From Gelatoporia subvermispora B (lineage: Eukaryota > Basidiomycota > Agaricomycetes > Polyporales > Gelatoporiaceae), in NCBI GenBank assembly GCA_000320605.2, contig KB445812.1:248001-312000 (forward strand): DNA of 64,000 nucleotides. Direction: 5' to 3'. Positions within the stretch are counted from its first letter, which is position 1. Each line of letters starts with the position of its first letter. Below are positions 1 through 11,858 of this stretch, in pieces. The position numbers were made by a program, and so were the translations under genes. The notes beneath the pieces were generated by a model, which ran no database searches, was not told where the DNA came from, and saw only the letters and a program-made list of their open reading frames with translations.

Positions 1-567
1 CGTTATGCACGGATGCATCGTTGCCCGGGATTATCTGTGGAGCGTTCTACGCGGGGTTGAGCAAGCCCGCACTCAGAAGCTGTATTCTGGTGGAGGTCTA
101 GACAACATGTGTATGGAAGGAAGACCGCGCGACCTTCCCACCGATAGAACGCATATAATGGCGCACTGCCGTGATGCGGCAGCAGCCGCGGCATCTCACA
201 CTTCGCACTCCTCGCTGCCCACCTTTTCACGCATCTGTGCAGGATCCGACGCACGACATTGCCTCCTCATGTCACGGGTGGCGCAAATAAGTCATCGCGA
301 AGCATGCAACGTACACGGTACAGCCTCTTCTACCGGGCCTCTGCTATCAGTCAAACTCCGCCGTTCTAGAGCATCGCCACATCCTGCCTCCGTCGCTCCC
401 CTAGTCTATCTCTGCTGTATATAGATGAGTCTCTCGAAGCCTCTTATCGGCACAAGAGCCTCTACGCATGCTCTTCTGAAGCTGCCTCGCAGGAAGCGAA
501 CTTCAGCCCACTCTCTTGCGCGTCATCCTGAGCTTCAGTGCCCCTCGGAGTCAAGTTATACTTCGTA
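1..567. other. Gene-free 5' flank of the first caspase-like gene
   Basis: No coding region is recognised here. Open frames are short, overlap each other and start at non-ATG codons. A tatata string lies at about 417-422, some 150 bases before the ATG of the next gene, and could be a promoter element. Confidence 0.4.
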
Positions 568-2698
568 ATGGCGCCTATCCACTCCGCTCAGCGCCGTGCC
601 TCAAGTGTGCCCATTCGTTCAACTAGAAAGAAGGCTCTTGTGGTCGGCATCCGATATCTGAAGCAATCACAACCTGAATCGAGAGAATGGGAGCCGCTGG
701 CGGGTCCGCATAAGGACGCGAACTCGTTCAGCCGACTTCTCGTCGGTTCGTTCGCTCGCCTGTGTTTGAGCTGCTCAATTCTGATGACGACCCTTCTTCA
801 GAGAAGTATAACTTCAAGGAAGACGATATAGTTCTCATGCTGGACGATGGCAGGCAAGGGCTACTTGAACCTACACGTGTCAACCTCGTACGTGCCCCTT
901 ATACGCATCACTGAGCTGTAGTCGCCTGATTTGTTGTTATGCAGATCCGCCAACTCCGAATGCTTGTTGAGAGCCCTCAAGTGGGGGACGAGTTCGTCTT
1001 CTATTGTGGGTAGACCTCAATGCGATTAGCCCCGAGCCATGTTTCATTTATTATGAATGATCAGTCGCAGGTCACTCCGACCAGATCCCAAACAGGACGA
1101 ATTCAGAGGACGATGGCAAAGATGAGGCCCTCATGCCTGTCGACCACCGCGGAACCGACGATGAGCGCTACCTCATTCGCGATAACGTCAGTCAGGAGCA
1201 TCTATATTGATCATGCTTTGCTGATGAAATCATGCATAGTTCTTGCGCAAAATGTTGGTGTCTTCCCTTCCGCGTGGGACTCGGTTGGCTGTAAGCACAT
1301 GACCCTTGCCTTACTGCTTCATGAGAGTATACTGACGCCGTATAGGCTATCTTCGACTCTTGCCACTCCGGTACGATGCTGGGTAAGTGATGTGGTGCGA
1401 AGCGGCCGCCATTCTGATACCTCACCCAGACCTTTCGCATTATAACTGCCACAAGATCGAGAGTCGTAAACACACATTCGAAAAGGATTGGGAGAAGAAG
1501 TTTCCCCGTAAGTTCCCTATATTCTAACTCATCGACTGGCTTTAAGCCCAGTCACAGGTCGTAGGGATGCGGATGACAAACATATGAAACCAATCCAGAG
1601 CGATAACCCCCACGAGGCCTTCAAAAGCCGCAGGTTTACCATTAGGCGCGCAATGGAAGCTGAGCGTAAGGAGGATGGTGACATCCAGGTCACTGAACAG
1701 GCGTGCGAGCACAGTACTCCCGACGTCCGACGCATGAATTCGCTCATGGGTATGCCAGGGCCCGCGCCGCCGCCGTCACCACACACGTCTGTAGGCGAAC
1801 CGGCACCAGGGTCTCGGAAGTCTTCAACAACAGGTCTGAGACGGCGTTCGAGGTCTCTTTCGCCCCACCGTATGAGCCAAGATGCGCCATCGCAATCCAA
1901 TGCAATACAACGTCCACAGCAGTCTGGAAGGGACCGCATGAATCCAGTGGTGTACTTTGAATCCGAAGAGGACAAGCAATGCGTGTCACCGACGACCACT
2001 GTTCGAGAATGCAGTGAGAAATGCAAGTTCAATGAGGCAAACGAGGACGAGGAGACTGCCGACATCGTGAGATACACGTCTTATGAGGTCGTATTCAGTT
2101 GCTGACGTGTCCTTGACAGATATCACTGGCGGCGTGTCGTGACCGGCAACTCACATATGAGGACTGTAGGGGAAATCAAAGCTTTACCGATGTGAGCGAG
2201 ACATGGAGACATTCAGCCGTTATGAAATTTGTCTGACAACCTCGAAGAGTCTCGTTGAATATTTGAGCAAGTCACATAGCTTATGGCGTAGCGCCGTTGT
2301 CTGACAAAGCTTCATGGTTTTAGGGCAGAATCCGAATCCCTCCTACGACGACTTGCTCAAGCACGTCAGGCTAGTTGTCTCTACTTCGAACACCATGTGC
2401 CCTCGCTCATTTCCACCTTAGTCGGGAGCGCGTCAAGGTATTGCGCAAAATCTGCGAAGTATTCACCAAGCAATACGAAAAGGAACCCAACTCCCAGGAA
2501 AAACGTGGCTGGAGAGAACGGCTAACGTTTTCGAGACCAATTGTAAGATTCGGTATTTGGTGATTGTGAATTTAAACTAAAGCACCGTTCATGCTCTAGC
2601 TTGGTAGTGAAGGCAAACTAGTACGTACTCGTGACCGTCGCGGAATGGACTCAGGCTAATGACATTCTCAGGATATGGAGCGCAAGTTCAGACTTTAG
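568..2698 (+). CDS. Caspase-like (peptidase C14, metacaspase-like) protein, copy MC1
   Basis: A predicted cysteine peptidase of caspase fold. The model has 14 exons: 568-745, 802-887, 945-1005, 1065-1186, 1240-1290, 1346-1382, 1430-1507, 1558-2066, 2120-2191, 2248-2266, 2324-2369, 2422-2542, 2600-2620 and 2672-2698. They sum to 1428 nt (475 aa), in frame throughout. The first beta strand is RKKALVVGIRY, followed by GPHKDA. The catalytic His is H112 in FAGHSDQ, and the catalytic Cys is C172 in AIFDSCHSGTML on a 37-nt exon. Residues 205-374 form a Ser/Pro-rich insert with the motif CVSPTTTVRECSEKC. The p10-like strand ISLAACRD starts at residue 375, and the tail ends LGSEGKL-DMERKFRL. Two introns need GC donors (2267 and 2370). 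The residue after the His is Ser where metacaspases usually have Gly. The target is unknown. The family call is firm; activity is not proven. Confidence 0.85.
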
Positions 2699-3415
2699 CA
2701 ATGCGTACCAGGAATGCATTCGTTATGTGCCTTTTTCCTGCGTTCAGACCAACATAAAGCGTGCAAAAATGTTTTCGACTGGGATCATGTCTGCACGCCC
2801 GGATCTACTCGTCAACCACCAGCGGAACACCGAGTCCCGACAGATCAGCCGCTTGATGCCAGCAATTAAGGTGATGACTACGTGCCAATTATCTCTGTGA
2901 CACAGCGTTTGAGTACTGCTGCGATGTGTTCCTACGTATTGCAGCTCCAAATACAGCCCCCAACGCTTCCTTCGAGTATTGCCAGCTGCCATCAGTTCAG
3001 GCTATGTACACCCAAGCCTCGAGGTAGGCGTCTGATCAGTCGGCCAAGTCGATCGATCTGTCACGTGACTAAAATCGATATGATCGGGCGATGAACGGGT
3101 TATCTCGGGTTGTCCGGACCCTTCACTGCAGTTCCTCAGCTTCAGATTTGTCGTACATTTGCTCGAACAAGTTGTGGAATGCTTGATAGATGCTGGCATA
3201 CCTCAAAGGCATCCCTTCGAGACTGGCCGCAACATGGTGTATCTCACAACTATAAATGTCTACATGAAGGCGTCTGTGAGCGATTTGGGCGGCCCTTACA
3301 TCATGAGTTTGCAATGAGGCTCCTGTGGAGGCTGGGAAATGTTCTCCTCTGCCTCATTCCGTGGCCGCACCGCCGCGGGCCCACCAACCAGCGCTAGCCA
3401 AACGAACTGATCTGA
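2699..3415. other. Spacer between MC1 and the MC2 upstream repeat
   Basis: No gene is recognised. Short open frames on both strands have no family features. Confidence 0.35.
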
Positions 3416-4016
3416 TGGCGGTGCCCAGCCGAGAGATGGCAGGTGCGCTTCCCGAGCTACCCAAAATCCTGGATAGATCTCAGGCACGTCTGCTGTTCGT
3501 GGATGCACATCAATCTACATACCGTTGCGGAGACCCGAGAGGGAGGCAAGCCTACATCCTACCAATCTCACTCACCGCGAACACTAGTCGTCCACCTTGC
3601 AGGTGGTCTACACCAGCTGCGCCTTCTGGTGGAGGCGACGCCACTACAGCACTGCCCCCTCGGCTGAACTAGTTTGCTGCTTCCGCATCCGCAACCGGTC
3701 TGCTAGAGGTCACACACGAGGTCAGACGGACGTCTTCTGGACAAGGCAGTGCACCGACAGAGCATTTTGAAGTGCCTTCAGCCTTTGCTGTTCTTCATCT
3801 CCTTCTTTGCGAGGTCAAGAGACCTGGAGGCCGTCATAGTGCGTCTTCATCTCGGCTCTGTCCGAGGCCCCCGAGACGGACGTTAATATATCTACGACAG
3901 GTTCTGCTCGACCTTGGCAGTCAACACCCCGTTCCTGACGCTTCACCGAACATTACTTCGCATACGTCCGCTGCTGCCGCATACACCGAACCTCCGCAGC
4001 GACTCACCAGATTACA
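3416..4016 (+). repeat. Duplicated 5' flank, copy A (upstream of MC2)
   Basis: This stretch matches 12480-13016 upstream of MC5, diverged but collinear. Shared landmarks include the start cccagccgag, the internal blocks ctacatccta and gttgcgccttctgg-like, ccccgagacggacgt, and aggttctgctcgacc. It shows that MC2 and MC5 arose by one segmental duplication that carried the promoter region as well as the gene. Confidence 0.75.
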
Positions 4017-6136
4017 ATGGCTCCCTTGCGTCATCCTCGCCGACGATCGTCGAGCGTGCCCACGAGGCCGCCTCGGAAGAAGGCTCTGATCATCGGCATC
4101 CAGTACTCCAGAACGGCACCGCAGTATCGTGAAGACTGGCAACCACTGCTCGGACCGCACAAGGATGCGGACGCTTTCAGGAGATTGCTTATGAGTTCGT
4201 TCGCTGAGGTGTCGATGAGGTCAATGGTACCTGATCGCCACCTGCAGATAGATATGAGTACAAGGAGGAGGACATCATCCTCATGGTGGACGACGGGAAG
4301 CATAAGGACCTTGAGCCCACGCGTGCACATCTGGTACGCTGCCCACTCGCACTTCGTTAGGTGCTTCGCTGACGCGCCGTCTGTCATTTGTCAATGTGAT
4401 CCATAGCTTCGCGAATTCCGCAGCCTTGTCAGGCAGGCTCGGTCAGGCGACCAGTTTGTATTGTTCTGTACGTGCCCTCACTGTTTCCCAAAGTATTGAG
4501 CTTCACCTGGAGGATGGCCTATCAGATGCCGGACACTCCGAACAGATCCCCAACAGGACACATACCGAAGATGATGGCCGCGATGAAGCCATCCTCCCGA
4601 AGGATCATCATGGCCTTGACGAGAAGCACCTTATCCGCGACAGCGTGAGCCTTCCTCTCTATTGCTCATGACTTTGCTCTCACCTTGGTCGGCAGTCGTT
4701 ACGTAGAATCTTGGTGGACCCCCTCCCTGCTGGTGCTCGTCTGACTGTGAGGAAACGCCAGTGTTCCCGTGTCCAATGTGTCAGCTCACCTCGACGCACA
4801 GGCCATCTTTGACTCATGCCATTCGGGTACGATGCTTGGTACGATGCTTAGTTTTCTTCATATTTTTCGTCGTTGCTGACGTCGGGCATATTGGCTGGGG
4901 TAGATCTCCCGCACTACAACTGCAACAAGGTCGAGAGTCGCGAGAACTCCTTTGAGGGCAAGTGGTCCCGGAACTTTCCCCGTACGTGGCAGGACAACCC
5001 AAATAGCCCTGTTTGTCCTTAACGTATTCTCAGAACGCAAGAACGCTTTGCCTCACGGTACGAGTCCCCACGAGTCCCACTCTGCACACGAGGCATACGC
5101 ACGTGGCACCGCAACGACCATGCGCATGATCGAGGCCGAGCGCAAACTGAGCGGCGACATCGAGATGATGGAGCGCACCTACCGTTCGAGCGTCCCGGCC
5201 GCACGACGGGCGAAATCGCTCATGGGCATTCCCGGGCGCAGGGACTGGGACAGCCCTGGACTTCCATCGCAGTCTCCGCACACGGTGAAGCGGCACACCG
5301 AGTCGTGCGTGCTCATCCCGGAGGACGAGTACATCTCGTCGCCGCTGAAGACGTCGTATGTGCCGATGTCGTTCCTGGAAGACCGAGAGGAGAGGATGGA
5401 ATATGCCGAGCCAGAAGAAATGAGGCAGTGCCGGTCGCCGACGAGTTCCGTGCGGGAGTGTGACGGATCGTGTCATGTGCACGATACCGATGCAGATGAC
5501 TCCAGGAAGGCCGACGTAGTATGTTCCCCGCCTCCAACAGCTGCAGGCCCTGTTTAATCTATTCTCACTAGATCTCGCTTGCGGCGTGCCGAGATTGGCA
5601 GCTCACCTACGAGAATTGCAAGGGAGATTGTAGCTTTACGCAGGTGAGTGTGTTGAGGCTGTACGTTTTGATATATAGCTGACGCCGAGTCTAGGGCCTT
5701 GTGGCATACCTAGGTGTGTCAGACATTGTATCTTGACTCATTCCAGACTGAGATCTCCGGGCTGTACAGACGTCAACCCACATCCAACGTACCAGGAACT
5801 TGTCAGATACATCAGGTTAGCGGGGCCCATGAAGCAAACCGCAGCATGCTCTGATGCATCGTATAGCCAGGAACGCTCCAGGATACTGCGGCTGGTATGC
5901 GAGCAGTTCACTCGGGAACTTGAAAGGACAGCCGCGTCGGAGAAACACAGCTTCCGAGAAATGCTGACGTTCTCGCGGCCTATCGTAAGTTCTTCACCGA
6001 AATGCCCCGAATTTTCACCTAACGTGGCACTTTCAGCTCGGGAGCGAGAGAAAACTGGTACGTGTCGCTATGCGCCGCGTTTAGCTGTACTCATCTTCGG
6101 CACCCTTAGGATATGGAGAGCAGGTTTGACCTTTGA
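4017..6136 (+). CDS. Caspase-like (peptidase C14, metacaspase-like) protein, copy MC2
   Basis: The clearest member of the array. Exons: 4017-4194, 4248-4333, 4407-4467, 4526-4644, 4696-4746, 4802-4838, 4904-4981, 5034-5518, 5572-5643, 5695-5713, 5770-5815, 5867-5984, 6037-6057 and 6110-6136. The sum is 1398 nt (465 aa) with every junction in frame. The first strand is RKKALIIGIQY. H112 sits in YAGHSEQ, followed by the acidic stretch EDDGRDEA typical of metacaspases. C171 sits in AIFDSCHSGTML. A roughly 195-residue segment, including the motif CRSPTSSVRECDGSC, separates C171 from the p10-like ISLAACRDWQLTY (from residue 366). A helical region with NPHPTYQELVRYI follows, and the protein ends LGSERKL-DMESRFDL. 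There is no signal peptide, so a cytosolic location is likely. The start codon is the ATG just before the conserved basic N-terminus. A role in cell death or allorecognition is inference. Confidence 0.88.
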
Positions 6137-7469
6137 AGGCTGCTGCATACTTCTTCCACAACTCTCATATACTTGAGACAATCATCAAATTGACATTGCA
6201 TAGGACTCTATCATCATTGTGCTTGCTGTCCAAGTGTTCTGCACTTTTACATGTAATTTACGTTCCCCTTGATATCAGCCCGTAACCCACCCGGCTACCC
6301 GACGACATGGTCTTGGGCCTGGCAGCGATACTGAGCGCTATTTCCTGGCCCCAAGACGTTTCAATTAGTTGCCTCAGATCTCAGCATCGGGGACTCCTAG
6401 GCGGAGGATCTTGATCTCCTGAATGCGTTCCGTATACCTCAGCCTACCCCGCTGAGTCGTTGGATGTATGTGTGTTCACATGGATTCTCTGGGACCAGAT
6501 ACACTGTGAGTATGTCTTGATTCGTCTTAATTTTTGGTAGTAAACGGTTGCGAGCTAGAGTCGCAATGCAATAACTACGTATATTCCGAATTTCCGAACA
6601 CACTTGAAGCATAGCACAGAGTGTCCGATCTGCAAGCGGGAATTTCGAGGGTTCATGCAGCGAGAAATCCCATGACTTTAGCAGCCAGATCTGGGATCAT
6701 CCTGGCATAGACTGTTGCCACGCCGTGCTCACCGCCCATTACAACGACTGAAAACAGCTCATGAAGTTAATGTGCGTCATACGAATTGTTGAAAGCTTGG
6801 CCGAGATGTTCTACTGGGAAGACAGAAGTGATCAAATCATCGGATAGAAAATCTGAACATAAGCTCTGGATTAACCTGATCATTTAACCATAGACGAGAA
6901 TATCTGTTTCAGCGTAGAGTTCGAGATAGCCAGAACACCGGTACCTGGTTAGCATTCAAGTGCGACCTCAATGGCGCCGTGCACGTGATCATGTCAAACG
7001 ATTTTTCGCGCGTAGACGCAGATACAGTAGTATGTATGTCTGAATGGCTTCCATATATTCTCCATTGCTCCGCTCCGCGCCTGGGCTGCTTCTAGTTCCA
7101 ACTTGAACCTTCCAGATATCTGAGATGATCTCAGCGTGACCCGTAGAGAGATAGCAGAGGTGCGTTGCGGCCATTTCCTGGGTAGCGTCACACCTGGCGA
7201 TCTCAGAAACCTTGTTTGCGACTGCACATCGATCTGCATCCCTCTGTTGGAGCTACGAGGTGCTCAAAAATCTCATATTGTGTGGGAATGTCTGCGCTCT
7301 TGCCTTTGAGCCTAAATAGCGACCTCACAACGGAACAAGCCCTTGCGGCCGGAGGAGCTACGTTCTCCGCACCTCCGCTCGTTCACCTAATAACTGCTCC
7401 TGAAGTCAAGCAATGCCTCTCTTGAAGCATGCAGTGCTTACAGCCGACTTTCCTAGACAGCTTGCCAAA
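6137..7469. other. Spacer between MC2 and MC3
   Basis: About 1.3 kb without a recognisable gene, rRNA, tRNA or transposon. Open frames on the minus strand near 7.0-7.2 kb are short and lack family features. Confidence 0.35.
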
Positions 7470-9071
7470 GGATGACTTTGGTGATCGGCATCCAGTACTA
7501 GGTGATGATGTGGTCGGAGAAAGCAAGCAGGAACTCACTAGCACTAGTCGATCAAGGTCCGTGATATAGGCATGTTGCATTGACTTCCGCCCCATGGGCA
7601 CTATCACAGCTTCTCCAGCTCCGAGCGTGTTGCTTCACCAGAAGTAGGTGACGAATTCGTTCTGCACTGGAAGTAACGCTCGCTTTCGTATGCTCTACGT
7701 GCCTCGAAATTTGTTCTGTCCAGACTTGAGATACAGACGTTCCGAAAGGATCCAACAAGACGCAAAGTTCAGAGGATGATCGTGTGAGGTTATCACACCG
7801 AAAGGTCACCTCGAGTTTGATGAACCATACCTCAGTTTTCTCACAGTTCTCTGACTTTGAGCACATCGTTGGTTCCATCTCCTTGCTTGCCACTTGGTAA
7901 TGAGACAAGCAATCTTCAGTGCTTGCCACTCTGGCAAGATGCTAGGTCAGTGATATCTCACAATCTGACGATTCAATGTCCGTAAATACCTGTCTTAGGA
8001 CTGCCCCGGAACATGGGTTATGAGTGCAGCGAGGACGAAAGACACAGGTGGTCCTATGAGGCTAACCCAATAAACGTTGAGGCTCTCACGCATGTCATAT
8101 TCTCCGTGTTCTCCCGGCCGGATCCGCCAATGGAGGAACGCTGTGCGTGGTGGTCTGTCAGACGATAGGGACAGCCCTTGCTTCGAGGTGGGCAAAATGG
8201 GTAGAGCGACAGTGATGCACATGATTCAGGCCAGTCGGAGACAGATAGGTGACGGAACGGGTCGATGAAAGGTGCACGCCGGCGACATTCCGCATACACC
8301 CACTTATAACTATGCTTCTGCAGGTGCGAGAGAGCCCTACGCCCTTGGGCGAACGCAACCGCACATGTGGTCTCTCCCACTGCTGAGCGCTGCTCGAAGG
8401 GCAGGCATAACGTCGCCGCTTAGGATCGCCAGCATCCCGCAGTCATCCGAGGAACGGTGCAGGCAGCAGATAGGGTATCCTGTGACCGAGCGGACTGCGG
8501 AAATGGAAGGGTATGTCCCAAACACTTACTATACGAGGGTCTGAGGGATTATGCCAGCCATATGTCACATATGTGGATGTTGAAGTGAAGAGGAATGCGG
8601 TCCGGTTCACCGCTTGGAACTGCAAGGACATCGGCTCACTCGCATTGTCAGATTTCACTAGCGGCATGTCGAGAGTGGCATGTCCTCTGCGAAAGCTGTG
8701 AAGGGAGCTAGGTCCTTCAGCCTCAACTGGGTATGTATGTGTTACCCACAGCCCCTTATTCTTACCCTCAAGGCGTCGTGGTACATCCAAGAGGGTCTCA
8801 TAGGGGCCAAATGGCGTCGAGCTGCGGACCTGCGTCATCTGAAGTCAACCGCTTCATCCATCACACACCCGATCACCCGCCAAGCATACAGTCCAGAGTA
8901 CTCTCAGGTGCTACAGAAGGTGAGCAAACCATATACCCAGGCTCTTGAAGTGGCCGATATTGCCGAATGCCGACTTCTTCGATACTAGCCATTTCTTCAT
9001 TATGTCAAGATAAGGAAGGTATTGTCTCCATTTCAATTAACACCCAACAGCTCCGAAGGCAAAGGAGACAA
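7470..9071 (+). pseudogene. Decayed caspase-like copy MC3
   Basis: A diverged relic of the array. The first strand survives as LVIGIQY at about 7480-7503 but is followed at once by an in-frame TAG. A VGDEFVLHW piece (about 7649) matches the strand before the catalytic His, but no GH motif follows it. The Cys exon is still readable as AIFSACHSGKML (about 7912-7950), with Ser for the usual Asp. The p10-like exon near 8650-8710 aligns at nucleotide level but has lost its frame. The last recognisable piece is the 21-nt penultimate exon at 9051-9071 (LRRQRRQ), which still has its AG acceptor and GT donor. The order and spacing match MC1 and MC2. No complete frame can be built. Confidence 0.7.
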
Positions 9072-9903
9072 GTACGCGTAGCTCCCTGTCCTGTGGACGT
9101 CTCCGACTCTCCGTCCCCTGGGACGGAAGAGGGGCGCCAAAGCAAATGACACATTTTCCTGATACATCTTCAACTGTCTCCCGAAGGCCCGAAGCGATAA
9201 CCGACATCCACACTCCTCGTAACATCGCAGCTGTGGCGTGATTTGCGTTCATACACAATCTCAGCCTGCATTTGATGGGACTCAATGCTCGAGGGCAGAC
9301 ACGGATGTCACGAAGTTGGAAGGCAATTTCCCATCTTCGCGGCCACTGCGGATGAAGCCTTCTTCAGAGTCAGGAAAATGTCTACTTGACTTTCCTGCCT
9401 TTTCGGGACTTGGGCGCGAGCGGGGCGCACGGCAAGGCAGTGAAGACGCCGAAATGCCAGCAAAGGCAGGCAGAAAGCCTCCAAGACAACGCGATATTTT
9501 CCTGACGGCCACGAAACGCGGTGTCCGCTGGTCCCGACGTACCCCGTGGCACTGCATAGTCCATACATCTACGTTAGTTGCAGTCTCATGCTGTACGTAC
9601 GCATACTGTCCTTCTTGTATATTGCCCGTTAGGCAGTTTCGTATCCGTTGCAGCTGCTATGCTAACTCTGGCCAGGTATCTGATGCCTGGGCTCTTTGGA
9701 TTTGCAAGCCGAAGCTTGCAGATCCCAAGACGTCTGGTTGTAGTTTCTCAACGATGATGCCCTGGTCACATTCCGAAACCATCTGCGCAGCTGCTAGTAG
9801 AGGATCCCCGATTCTTCGGGCCCACAGCCAGTCTGAGGGTATCGACACAGCCGCCGCCGTTACCTATATGTATGTATGCTCAGAGGGCAGAGAGGTCATT
9901 ACC
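9072..9903. other. Spacer upstream of MC4
   Basis: No gene is recognised. A long open frame runs through 9238-10062 and merges into MC4 exon 1, but its upstream part resembles no array member and has its own overlapping shadows. Confidence 0.35.
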
Positions 9904-11858
9904 ATGACTGAATACGTCTCCCGTTTCATCCTCCCACGTCGCAAGAAAGCGCTCATCATTGGCATAGTATATGCGCAAAATGCAGATGAAAGCGAAATCT
10001 CAGGCGAACTACTGGGTCCCCATAAGGACGCAAGGGATTTCGAGAAGCTGCTTATTGGTTAGATTCTGCACTACCTTTGATCACAGTGTAGAAGCTTACC
10101 CCCACCTTGCCAGATGTATATGGATATGATAAAGAAAATGTCGTCGTCATGCTCGATCACTCCGATACAGACGACGCGCTCATACCAACGAAGTCAAACA
10201 TAGTAGGTGACCGAGCTTCGACATTACCTCAGCCTACAGAATAACTTTTCTGCAGATCATGCAAATACAGAAGTTGGTCGATGGAGCGCAAGATGGGCAC
10301 CACTTTGCCCTCTTCTGTATGTGAATTATGATTGACAATCCATGATCCACGATTGATACTGCCAAACACACAGTTTCCGGTCATTCGATGGCACTGTCGA
10401 CACACGGATCAGTCGACCGTGAGGCCCGCACCGGCTTGATGACTGCCACAAGCTCCACTCTCGATGGCAATCTGAGCCATCGCTTGATTACGGACGTGGT
10501 ACGTGATATCCCTACGATATAGCTTCTTCTACATGATCAGATGGACATTTTGTCTCAGCTACTACGCAAGATACTTGTACAGAGAATACCGCGAGGCGCG
10601 CGACTCATGGTAGACCTTCTAATATTTAGAAATGCACCTGTCTCTCACGAAATACCGACCTAGGCTATCTTTGATTGTTGTCATTCAGGAACGATTTTAG
10701 GTGAGAAGTCAGACACCCTTTACCGCTGTCGTCGTAGGCTCACTGGCGGTAGGCCTTCGGCACTACAATTGCAACGCAATTCCTCATTTCGAAACTGAGC
10801 GTGAATGTGATTATGGCAAGCCACAATGCTATCCAAGTGAGTATGCCGAGAGCTTATCCAGGAGATGTCTGACATCTTGGCCATAGCGCGCCGAAAGGCT
10901 CTCCGTGAGATCCGTACCTAGCAGTCGAACGCGCATTCTACTAACATCGTGTCGATAAGCCATTCGTGGGACTGTATTCATCAATCCAACCGAGCGCGTA
11001 TATCCCGAGGACTTGATCTCACAGATCAAGCGCAAAGTCTCTACCCCGAGACGCTCCAGGACCGCACCTGCTACCTATTGGCCGAATGTTCCATGGTATC
11101 AATCTAGTGATACCGTGGTTGATGCCCAAGACTGGTGTTCATCGCCTACAACGTCCGTGGCAGAGGATCAATGCGATGGGAATTGCCGGGGCAAGGATTG
11201 TTCCCATGTTGATATCCCTCAAATTGTATGCAGCTCTTCTCACCTCGCCTATTTTGACGTACTCACGTACCTCATGTGCAGTGTCAACTATCTGCCTGCG
11301 AGGACACGCAAATGACGTTCGAAAGCCCTGATGGCGAATGCAGTTTCGCGCACGTGAGTTTGAACTACGATCTACGCGATGTGACAGCTGATCATCGGAT
11401 CCAACAGTCTTTAGTTGGATCATTGAGTGAGCCAACTCAATCTACCCGCGTCTAGCTGTTCATGAACGGAGTTCATATAGCTAATGAACCTCACCCATCT
11501 ATCTGGAAGCTCATGTGTCAGCTGAGGTCTGCGAAGCATCATATCGTGTAAATGAATTAAGGTTGACAAACGGCCAGCAATTCGCAAAGTCGTGCCTCAT
11601 CTTTAGCGCGCAACGGTTGCATACAAGAGATTCAGAGAACCAACGATCACCGGCAGAAGTTATTCTTGTGGAGCAATCAAGTCTCTCCTTCCTTCCCGAT
11701 GGTATGTCCATGAACCAGATCGTCGCTCCCATCTGCTGACAGGATGCTCATACAGCTTGGAACCAATACAACTATAGTACATACACACCCCTTTATTTCT
11801 CTTCACTGTTACTAATGACGGCGTGCAGAACCCATGGAACGAACCATTTGATATGTGA
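9904..11858 (+). CDS. Caspase-like (peptidase C14) protein, copy MC4
   Basis: A 15-exon model: 9904-10057, 10114-10202, 10256-10316, 10374-10498, 10559-10609, 10664-10700, 10753-10836, 10887-10904, 10960-11225, 11282-11353, 11408-11426, 11481-11526, 11578-11701, 11756-11776 and 11829-11858. The sum is 1197 nt (398 aa). The first strand is RRKKALIIGIVY. The catalytic His is H105 in FSGHSMA, and the Cys pair is AIFDCCHSGTIL with C166 as the expected nucleophile. The acidic DDGxDE stretch seen after the His in MC1 and MC2 is missing. The insert is shorter and carries CSSPTTSVAEDQCDGNC. The p10-like strand CQLSACEDTQMTFE starts at residue 296, followed by NEPHPSIWKLMCQLR and the tail LGTNTTI. MC4 groups with MC6 by exon layout (an extra 18-nt exon) and by sequence. 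Family certain; activity plausible. Confidence 0.82.

Noticed and set aside
9238..9903. N-terminal extension of MC4
   Set aside because: The open frame runs into MC4 exon 1, but no other copy has such a lead, and the ATG at 9904 sits exactly where the other copies start.
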